In this document: positions 22,393-34,192 of the stretch, piece by piece
Position numbering within the stretch: the stretch's first letter is position 1
Layout: each line of letters opens with the position of its first letter
DNA from: Hyphodiscus hymeniophilus
Taxonomy: Eukaryota; Ascomycota; Leotiomycetes; Helotiales; Hyphodiscaceae
NCBI GenBank assembly: GCA_016508695.1
Contig: VNKQ01000003.1
Coordinates: 868,001-932,000 of the forward strand
DNA length: 64,000 bases
Reading direction: 5' to 3'
Program-made: the position numbers and the translations under genes
The notes under the pieces: generated by a model
What the model was told of the DNA's origin: nothing
Database searches by the model: none
The model's input: only the letters and a program-made list of their open reading frames with translations

Positions 22393-23706
22393 ATGGATCT
22401 CCCGATCCCAGACATCGTGGTAACTGAGCCCGACGAAGAAGGCAACGGCAAAGAGAAGGAGACAGAGAGTGGCAGTATGCCCGGTGGCGAGGTTTCAGAT
22501 GACGACGAGAAGGGAAGGTTCGAAGACGCAGTCGAGGAAGGGCTGCGCAGAGGCGGTGGTCAAGAGAATGAGAACGTCACTGCACCAAGTGGTCCGCTTA
22601 TTATTGATGATGAGTTGGGGGGTTTCAGGGACGAGGGCTTTAGACCCGATCACGACTGCGAGGACTCGGCTTGCATGAGCAAAACCGAAGCCGAGTTATT
22701 CAGCAACGATTGCAATGAGCACAATGAATTTAAGAGATCCTGCGCGAATTGCCGCGCGGATCTCATTCACAAAGCCCTCGACATAGTGCTCACACAAGAA
22801 CTCTTCGCCGGGCTTCGAGGGGACAACATCTACGCCAAAGAAGAGACGACCGGACCCTCGGACAGGCGACAATTTGATCTTGAACATTCACCTCTTGAAG
22901 AACCCCAGACTCGGAACATCGACTCCTATCTTAGGGACGATGAGGTTCTACCTGGATTAAGGACTAGATGGGTGCCACGGGATACGGACTCGTTGTCCTC
23001 CACCGAACATCCTCTTCCAAATCGAACACCGAGTCTTGATTCCGTACACTCCTTGAGGGCACATGAGCAATCACCGAAAAAGGCAATGAAAGCTATCTAT
23101 CCCCCATACGATGATGACGACGGCCGAGACCAGACTTCTGGATCTACCGACAGACGACCAATTCACGCTGAAGACCCGCTCGAGAGACTGTTCGGTCCTG
23201 GCTATTTGGGTCGGTTAAACGAAACCGTACAAGATGAAGAAGCTGACATCCTCTCTTTTCTGGCGCGACCTCACGAGCGAAATCCTCTTGATCCACGTCC
23301 AACTCGCATGCGAAGCCACAGCCATACTCCCACACAACCATGCTACACAGTATACGGCAAAGAATACAAACCCGCAAATGACGGCATTCGTCCCAGGCTC
23401 TCCGACCTAACATACGTGCAAAGCTCGCAGTCATTTCACGCCTTTCGCGAAGATGGAATCATGGCTAAGCGACTCTCTGGCCATTTGGAGGGCGGGAGAT
23501 TCCATATCAAGCTGAGGATTGATGGTGAGAGTGGCGAGTTTACGGTGCCGTTTGAGATCAGAGTTCCTGGTCTGCCGGATCGGCCTCTTGTGCTTGTGAA
23601 GAAAGAGATAAAATGGTGGGACTTGGTGGGGAAGAGGAAAGTAAGGCGGGATAAGAGGAGGTTGAGATCGCAGAACTCGATCTACCATTCTGCTCGCCTC
23701 GACTGA
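22393..23706 (+). CDS. uncharacterised acidic protein with a Cys/His cluster
   Basis: This is a single-exon frame of 437 aa that I do not recognise. The first 80 residues are acidic and disordered. Residues 87-120 hold H87, C89, C94, C107, H110, C117 and C120 in an HxC-C-CxxH-CxxC arrangement that could bind zinc. The middle is polar, with DNIYAKEE and PYDDDDGRD. The last 100 residues are better ordered (HAFREDGIMAKRLSGHLEGG and FHIKLRIDGESGEFTVPFEI) and end in a strongly basic tail. There is no signal peptide or membrane segment. It is convergent with the next gene, 189 bp apart. Confidence 0.7.
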   Translation: MDLPIPDIVVTEPDEEGNGKEKETESGSMPGGEVSDDDEKGRFEDAVEEGLRRGGGQENENVTAPSGPLIIDDELGGFRDEGFRPDHDCEDSACMSKTEAELFSNDCNEHNEFKRSCANCRADLIHKALDIVLTQELFAGLRGDNIYAKEETTGPSDRRQFDLEHSPLEEPQTRNIDSYLRDDEVLPGLRTRWVPRDTDSLSSTEHPLPNRTPSLDSVHSLRAHEQSPKKAMKAIYPPYDDDDGRDQTSGSTDRRPIHAEDPLERLFGPGYLGRLNETVQDEEADILSFLARPHERNPLDPRPTRMRSHSHTPTQPCYTVYGKEYKPANDGIRPRLSDLTYVQSSQSFHAFREDGIMAKRLSGHLEGGRFHIKLRIDGESGEFTVPFEIRVPGLPDRPLVLVKKEIKWWDLVGKRKVRRDKRRLRSQNSIYHSARLD

Positions 23707-23895
23707 AAGTCTTTTCTCGCGCCAACTGCCTTGCAGGTGGTGGTCGAAGGAGCTACTGCAATGTAGTACATCGTTAGACTAGCACATGCTTAGGACCAAT
23801 TGCTCAACCTTGCCAACCAATTTGCACCGTACATTGGAATAGCAGTCACAGAGCTAAAGTGTGTGTTTGTATTTTTCAATTTGACACGAATATAT

Positions 23896-25014
23896 TCAAT
23901 TGACTCCAATCATCCCAGGCGCAGCTTGCAGCGGACCAAGTACGTTTTGTGCATAGGCGTCAGCATCCGCAGTGATGTGCTGCAGATTTATCCTACTCTC
24001 TAACGCATTGTTTACGCCTTCAATGACCTCTCTTTCTTCCATCAGCTCGCCCATCAGTCTTCCCTCATGGACCCAATACCCTTGACTCCTGCTCCTCAGT
24101 TCATCATCTCGATTGATCGTATTTCTCACAATACCCATGGCACTCATTTTACTCCTCACAGTCTCCAGAATCCTAGTTGAGGTCTCAACTCTCTCCGCCG
24201 TAGTTGGCGGATTTAAAAATGCCCTATTTGTCGAGCTCAAATAAAGCATCCAGCCAAGGACACCATCCAAAGCAGCTATTCCAATCCCTCTGTATACCCT
24301 CATTTTCCAGAAGAACGTATCGATGTCTTCCAACCTCGTTGCTCGTGCATTACCCTGGTAGTTGTATGAACTCATGAGATACACTTCCGTGAGAGCTACA
24401 GCCGCAGCTGCCATTGTAGCCGACGTCCTCCAGATCGAAGCATCCTTTCCCGTAAACAGCCCGCTTGTGACAAGAGCGAGAATGCATAGATTGAATAGGT
24501 GATATCCTAATATTGCGGTAAGCGCAAAATAGAGGTAGGATTTCGGATCCTCCGCATTGCAAGCTGGACAATTGATGATGGGATCCGGACCGAATTGGAA
24601 ATACAACAATCTGGATTCCAGCGAGGAGATCTTTGATCGCAGGACCTCATCGGAGGGTGTGAGGCCAGTAGGCCGTAGGGCGGAGAGACGGGTAAAGAGG
24701 ACATCGGTAGGGATCTGAAGACGTGAGGACGTCAGAGAGAATACGTTCTCCGGGGAAAAGATGGGGAGCGTTGTAATGAGGAAGGCGGATGCGGTCAGGA
24801 GAAGTATTATGAGCGCTCGATACACATTGGAAGGTATAGGTCGTATGGGAATGTTATGAATTGCGGGTGCTGCGCGAGCAGATCGGTAGTATGCTATTGC
24901 CTTTGGGAGGAGCATAGGTCCAAAAAAGAGGAGAAGAGACTTGATACTGAGACGTGTTAGCATATGCTTTTGCTGGAGATAATTTTACTCTTACGTTCCC
25001 CAAGAGAGTGCCAT
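23896..25014 (-). CDS. conserved-looking multi-pass membrane protein, unknown function
   Basis: The model is a 20-nt first exon (25014-24995, MALSWGT), a 48-nt intron and exon 24946-23896, giving 356 aa. The N-terminus IKSLLLFFGPMLLPKAIAYY and the next segment YRALIILLLTASAFLITTLP are hydrophobic. Two or more further membrane segments follow (YFALTAILGYHLFNLCILAL; SATMAAAAVALTEVYLMSSY; GIGIAALDGVLGWMLYLSS). A CPAC motif (INCPACNAED) sits before the third. The C-terminal 110 residues are soluble and helical. I believe relatives exist in other filamentous ascomycetes but cannot name the function. A start at the internal ATG 24963 is the alternative. Confidence 0.72.
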
Positions 25015-25588
25015 GATGAGGAAAGGAAAGGTTATGAAAGCATCAGTTACTGAAAGATCCAAAAATGTAGACACTATGTTGCTTTGTTAGATCAATTCAC
25101 GTACTCGGTAGTTTTATTGCCATAAGGCGGTGTGTAGTTTTGGCCTTAGCTTTGTTTCGAGCTCCCTCTACTCCCTTCTCTCCGTCGAAGTTATTTTTGC
25201 CTGAGCTTTCTTCCAACACGAATATTTCTGTGAAAAGAATCTTCCACGCAGCGCGCTAACCGCGTTACTCCAAGGTACTATTATCTATTATTGTGTTTCT
25301 CAACAAAGCAAAGTATATTTGCTGTCGTAACAGCTCTTTCAGTACATAAATCGTTAAACTTTCTGCTATGAAGGTCTCTTCATCGTGGCACTTTCGAAGC
25401 TTTGGCGATCCTCTCTACCATGGTCACTCAGAGTCAAAAAGAATGCCCAGATCGACCCAAAGTACTCTGCCAAGAGCCATCTCACTCGTGTTGCAGGGTC
25501 CAAGCGAAAGCAATGAGGACCTTTGCGTCTTTTTGATGAGAGACATTCCTAAATCTCGACAATTTGACAATTATACAGCTCCTTAGGA
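25015..25588. other. intergenic, nothing recognised
   Basis: This is the upstream region of the membrane-protein gene and the 3' flank of GET1. A 72-residue plus-strand frame at 25368-25586 has no support. Confidence 0.5.
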
Positions 25589-26330
25589 TCACAGCTCCTT
25601 CTTGCTCTTCTCCATGCCTGCCTTTTCGCCCGCGAATTTCATCGGTTCTCCTTTCTGTGCGGTACCCTTTTTTGCACCCATAATCAAAGCCATCGTAGCC
25701 ACCAACGCATCACTGACTAACAGTATTATCGCCGCACATGCTAATGACCATGTCTGAATGCTGATACTTCCTAGTGGTGCTCGAGGAAATGACAGCAACC
25801 ACTCGGCATAGTATGGTACCCAGCCCTTCGGGATCCAGAACATAGCCTGCTTCGAAAACCAGAACTGCATGAACATCCGCGTCCCACTTGTGCCCAGCCA
25901 TCGTAAGGTGGATACCGCGGTGTCGAATGTAGCTTTCGTAGAGTCCGTGGAAGATTCTGCGTGATGAGTCAATGGGTGATAAGGATTCGTAGACAAGATA
26001 TCATACTTGACTTCTCCAGCTTCTCTAGGATTTTGTCATGCTGCCTCCTAAGTTTTGCCCACTTCGCAAACTCATCCTGACTGCTGGTAGCATTCATCTC
26101 GGTCTTGAGCTTTAGGAACTGAGCTTTCAACTCTCGTTGCTCTTGTACGGAATGGGAGGTAGGCGTTGGGAGGCTATTGTAAAGACTCCATAACTACTTC
26201 TCATTAACTCTGCACAGAGAATTACAGGATCTTGTGGTCATACCAGGCTGTTGATCGTTGCCGCTCCAAACGTGTTCACTAGATGAATAGCTAGCTGGAG
26301 GACGAAGACCATCAAGAGTATGGAAGGCAT
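25589..26330 (-). CDS. GET1: Get1/WRB, receptor for tail-anchored protein insertion
   Basis: Get1 forms the ER receptor with Get2 for Get3-delivered tail-anchored proteins. Exons 26330-26244, 26193-26007 and 25956-25589 give 213 aa. The first membrane segment is at the N-terminus ([20 protein letters not shown]). The cytosolic coiled coil that binds Get3 follows ([20 protein letters not shown], then [20 protein letters not shown]). Two more membrane segments lie near [20 protein letters not shown] and [20 protein letters not shown]. The basic C-terminus ends KSKKEL. It shares a 252-bp divergent promoter with the next gene. Confidence 0.93.
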
Positions 26331-26582
26331 CTTGGATAGCGTAGAAATCTTTGATCAAGTACAGATAATATCTAGGAGGTCCCCGTAGCTATTGGGGTCT
26401 CTCGTTTGTAAAGGAGTGTATGCTGGAGAGACGAGGCCGAAAATGTTGCTGTCGTCCGTGCACGAGCCCTTTCTCACAAGGCTGCGAGTTATTAGACAGG
26501 CATCGCTGCTCGTTTTTTGGCCCTCTGCCGACTCTGCGAGTGACAGATCCTCGGAAATTCAAAAAATCCGAAGTTCGTTAAT

Positions 26583-27608
26583 ATGTCAAGAGCTCTCGAT
26601 CCTGATGCTGCAGCATCGATAGTAGCCAGCAACTCTCAAGCTGCTTACAACGATATTGTCGAAGCATTGAATTCAAGCACGTCTGAGCTTTTTGATATTG
26701 AGTTCCTTGGGAAGAGTCACCCACCACCGCCAGGTCGTAATGTTCTCCTTGAGGGTACTAGCATCGGTCTGCCAAAAATCAAACTCGTTGAAGCATTCGT
26801 CGTTGCTCGTCAGATATTCTTCAAGTTATTGAAGGACTTCAGGGCAGACAACTTCCAAGACATTCAGAATGCCACAGCTGTCATTCTCTTGATGGACCCA
26901 GAGCACATCACTGCAGCCAATGCACGAAAGAGAATCATCCAGCATTTTAGGGCAGGTCCTATGGTGAATCTTTCAAATGTCTTACAGAAAGAGCTCTTGG
27001 TCATTGACAGCCTCTTGACCTCCAGGCTTCATCGACATACCAAATCACCGACTCTATGGGGACACCGACGGTGGCTCCTTGAAGTCCTCAGCTCGTTAGA
27101 ATTTCCCCATGATACACAGCGGGACCTTGAGACCGTTATCTTGGTCGCTGCAGAAAGGCATCCTCGAAATTACTATGGTTGGCTCCATTTACGGTGGCTT
27201 CTCTCGGACTACCAGAGCTCAGGTTATGCCTTAAGAGACTCACCTGCAATCGAGCACTCCACCATGCTCTCAACTGTGAAGGACTGGTGTCTAAGGCATC
27301 CGGCTGACACCTCAGGATGGTCTTTTATCCTATTCTATCTGTTCTCTATCGAGCTCCCCCATACTCGGCTTGAGACGAGCTCAGCTATTTGCAGAGAAGT
27401 ACTCGGTCTAGCCATATCATTCAAATGGACTCACGAATCCGTCTGGGTCTTCCTAAGAACTCTAGTAGCTAGCGAAAACATTCAAAGAGATCAGCGACTT
27501 TCATTCTTCAAGGCGATCGAAGTCCTCCTGGCAGCTCAACCGGAGGATTCCAAAGCTAGAAAAATACTCGAAGCTTCACATGATTGGTGTCTTGGTTGCT
27601 CTGTATGA
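26583..27608 (+). CDS. PTAR1: PTAR1-like prenyltransferase alpha-subunit repeat protein
   Basis: A single exon encodes 341 aa. PPTA-type helical repeats are visible: KSPTLWGHRRWLLEVLSSLE, ERHPRNYYGWLHLRWLLSDY and HPADTSGWSFILFYLFS. These match the alpha-subunit fold of protein prenyltransferases. The order and divergence fit PTAR1, the alpha-like partner in the third type of geranylgeranyltransferase, better than Ram2 or Bet4. Catalysis is not expected from this subunit alone. The C-terminus (CLGCSV) resembles a CaaX-like end but is probably coincidental. Confidence 0.75.
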   Translation: MSRALDPDAAASIVASNSQAAYNDIVEALNSSTSELFDIEFLGKSHPPPPGRNVLLEGTSIGLPKIKLVEAFVVARQIFFKLLKDFRADNFQDIQNATAVILLMDPEHITAANARKRIIQHFRAGPMVNLSNVLQKELLVIDSLLTSRLHRHTKSPTLWGHRRWLLEVLSSLEFPHDTQRDLETVILVAAERHPRNYYGWLHLRWLLSDYQSSGYALRDSPAIEHSTMLSTVKDWCLRHPADTSGWSFILFYLFSIELPHTRLETSSAICREVLGLAISFKWTHESVWVFLRTLVASENIQRDQRLSFFKAIEVLLAAQPEDSKARKILEASHDWCLGCSV

Positions 27609-27850
27609 ACCTTTATACTCTAGTTTCAGTTGCCGTAACCCGGGCCAATCCTTGGGCATGTCAAGATCAGATCTAAAGTTCCTACAAGTGGATCCGTAGG
27701 TGAAGTATAAAGAGGATGATATCTGGCTTGATCACCCAATATTCACGAGCTGAAACGCAGACTCCTCAAGAAGATGGATACAGAGCCCAAGGAGAGATTC
27801 TGGTTCAAATCCATGCTTAAGTCCGGGTGCTCGTATCTCGATTATTCGGA

Positions 27851-28582
27851 ATGTCAGAGTATTTAGAGGCGGTATTGTCTAAAATGTTCAAGCGACTTGA
27901 ATATGACTCGGTCACTCTATTTGGAAATCTGAGAAACGCTTCACCTCCATCGAACTCCGCTACAGATTCCGGCTTCGCTACAACCAGTAAGTCGTTAAGG
28001 TGCTCTCGTCTTGTTCAAAAAATGTTCACGAATGGCAGCTCTTGCTTAAGAAGACATTCTACTAACCTTTCTCCTCCTCTAAAATCCTCCATAAGCAAGA
28101 AATGCTGACTCGAAGATTCTAAAGCAAAGACTTTGTCATCAACAGTCCATACACCTGTTTCATCCTCTGAGTCAACATTAGATACTACTGTCATGGTCGC
28201 AATTGTCTGGACCATTACACTGCCTACACCAAAAACGATCCCAACTTGGGATCCAACTCTCAGGGTCACATTATCTGATCCGAATGCAGTTTCAGTCTCA
28301 ACATTTAGCACTACACGCCCTGCCTCAGTGCCATTTCCATTCCCTCTTTTCGTTACGAACTACGTCTTTCCTACCAACAGCATTTACCAGAGCAGAACGG
28401 GCGTCAGTTCTGACGTCGGTCTCAGGATCACCATCGACTCTAGCCTCAACAGCTTCAATTTCAGCGTCTCACTCCCCAGCCGTCCAAAACACCTCTGTGA
28501 ACGACTCGCAGCACCAACTCTCCTCCTCCTTGCGGCTGCTGGGCTTTACTTTGCTGTTCATTGGTCAATGGATGTCGTTTAG
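27851..28582 (+). CDS. doubtful two-exon Ser/Thr-rich protein with hydrophobic tail
   Basis: An ATG at 27851 opens a 45-residue exon that ends in a perfect GTAAGT donor at 27987. Joining at 28116 continues an open frame to 28582, for 200 aa. The second exon is Ser/Thr/Pro-rich and ends in a hydrophobic stretch (PTLLLLAAAGLYFAVHW). Another frame of the same DNA also gives a Ser-rich stretch and hydrophobic end (LRLLGFTLLFIGQW), so this may be a decayed GPI-anchored-type gene. There is no signal peptide and I recognise no family. Confidence is low. Confidence 0.22.
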
Positions 28583-30613
28583 GTTGGTGCCTCAATGTCA
28601 GTCGTTGACTAGGAACTGAGATGCTAGCTTCAGCGACTTCGTGCGCTTGGGCATTACGGTTTGAGGAGTTGAAATGGACTTAGGAGCAGTCTACTATCAC
28701 AAGCGCAGAGGTACACTAGATATGGACCAAATCTTGCACTGGCACGATGAAGTTGTTTGACCATAGGGGTCTTTTCAATTCGAAACAAAGGCCGAATCGT
28801 AGACTCGAGGTGGACTCCCTCGGTATCGTGGGAAAGGGATGCCAAGTGATAAGAGCGCCTCTCGCGCTCCCCAATCGTCAACCTGACAACCACATGTTTG
28901 ACGATGGCCAGCTATCTAGCTCTGTTGCGACGCATTCCTCAATTACCATTGGCCCACAATGGAACACAGATGCAATGGCAGCATCTGAAAGCCACCATGA
29001 TGCAACGTTTATTTCCTTTGCTCTGAAACAGTTCTTAGCGCAAACCCATGCACGAACCCGAAGATGGTCCTTTTGCGCCGTAGACCTTGGAGCGCATCCG
29101 GACTAGACGCCAATCTGTATCCCGGAGTTTGCAGCAGAGTCAGGGGTATCTTTACCCCAAGCGAGCCACATGCGGACAGAGTGCAAAGTTCAGATGAAGC
29201 TCCCCTCCAGAATGTCGCTCGTCCTGACGATCACAATCCAAGTAGTAGATTGATTGTTTCACTCTCCTCCAAATGACGGCATGAGAGACACTCAGAGTGG
29301 TAGAGCACGTTCTTTGGCGGGGCTCTTCTCGTCATGTGGCAGTGGAACTTGGAAGCAAGGACTTCTGATTCTGGAGAGACTCAGGAGTGCACAGACAGAC
29401 GCCGGCATGGTGGTGGTACAGTAGTAGGGCGGGTACAGTAGTATCTAATTTCTCACTGATCACCGCCATCATCCATGTCTTACAAAGTCCCATGGGAACT
29501 GTCGACTATTGATTGGATTTCCTCCAGGACCCTCAGCCCCATTAGGATGTGGAGTTCTGGGCGGCTGATAGAGAATAGGGAGTAGGCCTGGACACTGGAG
29601 GGGCTGCAGATGCTGTAGACGACGTTCGCGAATAGTTGCTGCTGTTATTGCGGTGGTTGAGCAATTAGCATGCTTTCATACTGGGGAGGCAGAGAAGCAC
29701 TTACTCGAAGACATATCCTTCAGAGGCAATTGAGGAATTCTTATTATCAGCTGTTGAAAAAGGATCTTGATAGTTGAAGTATCGCCCGCATCAACCAGAG
29801 CTTGCTAGTGGTGCATCTACCCATCGCAACCCCCTGCTGGTCGCTCCACCACTCCGTAGTCAGGAACCACCAAGAAACGGCATCTTCCAACCTCTCCTGT
29901 ACATCTTCTTCATACCTTGTCGTTCGTCCTCCTCTCCGCTCCTCATCCATTTTCTCTCCTCATTCTCTCCTCCACCATCCGTCCTCTCCGCGACCTCTAC
30001 TTCCCCAGGTCAAGGTTCTCATATTTATACTTGTATTTTCCTATTGAACGAATAAAAGGCCCTGCGCTCTCTGCAAAAAATTCCTGGTTGCTCTTTATTT
30101 TGGGCGCCCCTCGATCTCAGTTCAACGTTTGTCTGTTGAGACTCTTCACGACCATAATATTGCAAGTTATTGTACTTGAGCAGTGTCGACGGCTTGACTG
30201 TCTTTGACCTGCTTGTCTTCTGCTGTTATCCATGTTTCCACAACCATAATCCTAATTTCAACATACCAAAAGAGTCTGGTACTCGTACAGTGTCCCGAAC
30301 CTGCCGCCATTCCACGTACGATTTCGGTTTGACCCTCCTTCGATCCTCTCCGACCTTGGCGGATCTGCTGTACGGCCCAGATATCTGTGGTAGTCACTGA
30401 AAGCCTTTTACGAGTATCAGCGTCTCGTTCGGCGACATCATTGAAACTCTGCCCCGCAAAATACGCCCACAAACCCTGATATTCACTACACATGTCATTG
30501 CACAACCATTCTCAATCTTTCTTCGGGATTCGATCTTTGCACTTGAACTCGACAAGCCTTAAGAAGGCCTCTTGAACTCGACGAACTGCTAATACATCGC
30601 TACCTCGATCGAA
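28583..30613. other. 2-kb intergenic, nothing firm
   Basis: Short frames occur on both strands without a splice chain. A pyrimidine-rich, Ser/Pro-coding-like stretch at about 29860-30010 is low complexity. The last 100 bp are the leader of the protease gene. Confidence 0.45.
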
Positions 30614-32369
30614 ATGTTACTCTTGAATACTTTGTTCCTGGTCTTATTGGCTTTCTCTGATCTTGCTGCTGCCTTCTATCCCTTCATTCCCGAGTATCGA
30701 TGCATATACGATCATACTTGCCCTGCCACGAAGAGAGACTTGGAAAGTTCCTTGAAGATTGTTCAGAGACTCCCTAAGGTATTTCTATCTTCACCATTGA
30801 ATGTGAATTTGGACGTCCGTGCTAACTTGATTCACGCAGAATGGCCTGTCTCCTGAACTTCAAGTTCGTCGTCTTGCGGAGCGCCTAACCAAGAAGTATC
30901 AGATAAAGCGCGGCACAAACACACATACCGTAGTTGCTGCAGCTACTCCATCAGATACCGACAGCGCTGGCATTGATCAAGATGGCACCGATTACTCCTA
31001 TTTTGCACAAGTTCAGCTAGGATCTGGAAAGACACCGGTGTACTTGCTACTTGACACTGGCGCATCGCAAAGCTGGGTAATGGGACCTGACTGCACATCC
31101 GCACCATGCTTAAATCACAACTCCTTTGGAGCTCCAAATTCGACCACATTTGAGGAGGTTGAGGGTAGCAGCTGGTCAGTCAAGTACGGCTCGGGGTCTT
31201 GTAGTGGCTCATACGGAAACGACAGCTTGAGCTTTGCGGGCCTGACTTTGCCGGTGACAATAGGCATTGCGAACGTAACATCAAATGACTTCAGCAACTT
31301 TCCCATGGATGGAATATTGGGTCTGTCGCAAGCTTCTGAGCAATTTCCCAGCTTCACGCAATCGCTCGTTGCTTCCAAGACTTTAAAATCCAACCTCTTT
31401 GCAATGAGTCTCAATCGAGATTCGGATGGACCCAATACTGGCGAGATATCGTTTGGCTCACCTGATAACACGAAATACACTGGCGACATCGACTACAGCT
31501 CCGTGTCATCTAATGCGAATGGGGATTGGGCTATATCCATGGATGGCATTGGATTCAATGGCAAGGATGCCGGCGTAACTGGCAAAATCGCTTACATCGA
31601 CACCGGAACCTCGTACATCTTTGGACCGCCATCCGAAGTTGCCCAATTCCATGCCGTAGTACCGGGAGCCGCGTCTGGGGACGACTACACATACACAGTG
31701 CCTTGCACTACTACCGTTCCTTTGACCTTTACGTTCTCTGGAGTTACGTACAATGTTTCTTCCGAGGATTGGGTTTCCCCAATGGCCAATGGCGTCTGTA
31801 CGAGCAACGTTTTTGGAAATGATATTGTCGCTGGCCAATGGCTACTGGGTGACACATTTCTGAAAAATGTGTACACGGTGTTTGATATCGACGGGAGTCG
31901 TGTTGGTATGTCTAGGGATGAATTTAACAAGACAACGTGTGACTGACGTTCACTAGGACTTGCTCTGAAGCCAGCATCTTCATCCGTTACCTCCGCTACC
32001 TCTTCGGGAATATCTTCCGCTACTGGTGGGCAAACTTCTTCTATGGCTACGAGCTCTATCACTGTCTCCGCCGGAACTACAGGCTCTTTATCCAAGACAT
32101 CATCTGACAGTGGGCCTACAGGCTCTCCTTCAACCTCTTCAGCTACTGCTACTACCACTGGCCAGGCAACAAGCTCAGAGACTGGAAGACCTGGCTTGAA
32201 CGGGCATGAAACCCCTGATTCATCCGGAACTGCTGCTGCAGAAAGCTCTATTTCTTCGACAGCATCCCCAACAGCATCCCCGACAAAGAAGTCCGCTTCA
32301 TCTCGCCTCGATATTAGCCTTCCCACCATGTTCCTTCTAGCATTGGCCTTTCTCACACTTTCTTTCTGA
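30614..32369 (+). CDS. secreted pepsin-like aspartic protease with GPI-type tail
   Basis: Exons 30614-30778, 30840-31905 and 31957-32369 give 547 aa. An N-terminal signal peptide (LLLNTLFLVLLAFSDLAAA) precedes a propeptide of about 80 residues. The catalytic domain has both active-site motifs, DTGAS (Asp127) and DTGTS (Asp309), the flap region with KYGSGSCSGSYG and the closing GQWLLGDTFLKNVYTVFD. A Ser/Thr-rich stalk of about 110 residues then leads to a hydrophobic end (LDISLPTMFLLALAFLTLSF), typical of GPI anchoring. It therefore probably acts at the plasma membrane or wall, like yapsins and related fungal GPI proteases. The substrate is unknown. Confidence 0.92.
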
Positions 32370-34192
32370 AAGAAGTTCTCACTCGACGTTCTGTGGCCAC
32401 AATCCAACCTCTTGACTCGAAACACGCAATCGCCACTAAATCTCCTGCCTTTTGGCAACCTCATGTCCTCTGTTACTTCTTCGGAATTATGTGAACGAAA
32501 AAGATTCACGATCTTCTCCATGTCGTTGGCATAGCCTGACTGTTTGGAGATTGTATCACGACAGGGACGGACTTGTATAACTGTAGCATATTCCATGGAG
32601 CTTCCATTTGGATAGACTCATACAAAAGTTGTAATGACGAGCATTAGCGTTGCATTGCATGGTCGGCTCTTTGGGAGCAGGCATGGCCTGCATACCACAA
32701 CGGAAAAGATACATTCTAGGGTCACATACATAATAGACCAAAAAGTTCTTTCAACCGAAGTCTTTGCAGTGTTCATCTACGTGACTAACAGCAGGTTTTC
32801 GTTCAAGTGAATACTGTCTCACCGAAGCACCAGTGTGAGGTTTAAAAATTTGGAAAATAATATTAGCCAAGTGGGACACCTCCCAGTCCTTTTTACTTCG
32901 TTGCCTTAATCGACTCCGCCTCACCCAGCTCTAGCGTCTCACTTTCACTTCAAGCCCACGACTTGATGTATTCTACGGGTCCAGTATTTGCAACACTCCT
33001 GCAGCTTAGGAGAAGGAGAAGCTCATCGTAAGGCGAGAGGAACCCATCGCTAAAGGCTCCGGCAAGGACTGAACTTGTTGGCGACAGCTCGAAGCAAGCC
33101 ACAAGCCAGCACTTACGTGGCGAGATACCGTAGCAGGCAAGATGAGAGAAGGCGTGGGTGGGCATTTAGATATTGTATACTAGCTCAATTGACTATCTTG
33201 AGGCTCATGTAAATGGTTCTGATCAAGCATTCAACGTGCGGCGTCCTTCAAATGATGTAGTTGAAGACTGGCCACTTGTGGCATGTGCCGGCACTCCTGT
33301 TGATACTAACGATCTCGGGGAAAATGATCACCTGGAAGACAATACACCGATTATGTGATGTACAAGTACCTTATGCTCGACCGTTGCCACTGGGAAGGTC
33401 TGAAACATGAGTAGGTAAATTAAAAAAGTGATTTGATGCTCAATATATCGTCAATGAAGGTAACTACAGGCAATTGTGTGTCCTGGGAAGCTCTGCTATC
33501 AAAAGCTGTCATCAAAAGCTGTCATCAAATGCTAATCAACTCCAGAGGCTCCGCATGCTCTTCCTTCCAGCGAACGCTTACAAGGTTACAGCTCTTCCGA
33601 GGGGAAAGCAGAGGAAGTTATGCCATTGGTATTCAAAATTCAAGATAACAAATGCATTTAAACCGAAAACGTTTGTAAAACACGACGACGCTTGCTCTGT
33701 TTTCCATGATTCCGCATTCCACGATTCAATTGATGGAACTGTGGGCAGCAAAACGCAAGGAAACCTGTGTTCCACCATCGTGAAGGAAGTAGATTCGAGT
33801 GTGGCTAGAAATAGGAATAGAGGTCAGATATTGTACCTGCTACAAAAGACACTAATCGCTCAAAATCTTTCAACGATTCACAAACCTCCCCCAGATTTTC
33901 ATGCTCAACGAGTATTCGAGGCGAGGAAAGACGGCTATCCGTAGACCAGAACAAATTGAATTGGACTAAGCCAATGCATCTGGGAATTTTGCGTGATTCG
34001 GATCTCATGAAGCAATTAATCCGGTCTCCATCTTTCGACAATGTCTGCTGGGTTGTGAGACAGGACAGGCATCGCGAGGCTGACATTGTCTACGGTAAGC
34101 GAGGCCTCGATTAAACACCTTGTATCTCGAAGAAGTACCACGTCAGCTCCGCTACAGTACAACTTTCACCACAATGCTTTCCCGATAGCAGC
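32370..34192. other. 1.8-kb intergenic with small direct repeats
   Basis: No gene is supported. A short tandem repeat (unit close to AAAAGCTGTCATCA) lies at about 33495-33530. A plus-strand frame of 156 residues at 33474-33944 runs through that repeat, has no family resemblance and is probably chance. Confidence 0.45.
33495..33530. repeat. short imperfect direct repeat
   Basis: About two and a half copies of a 14-nt unit close to AAAAGCTGTCATCA lie head to tail. It is non-coding as far as I can tell. Confidence 0.5.

Noticed and set aside
27800..27816. GGTTCAAATCC, resembling a tRNA B box
   Set aside because: The flanking bases do not form a T stem and there is no A box at a suitable distance.
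29281..29345. tRNA-like D-arm sequence (CTCAGAGTGGTAGAGC)
   Set aside because: No anticodon stem of five pairs and no T-arm with GTTCRA follow, so no cloverleaf can be drawn.
31685..32596. 303-residue antisense frame over the protease stalk
   Set aside because: It mirrors the Ser/Thr-rich stalk codons of the aspartic protease; no known domain is present.
33474..33944. 156-residue plus-strand frame
   Set aside because: It runs through a short tandem repeat, has no family resemblance and no promoter or splice context.
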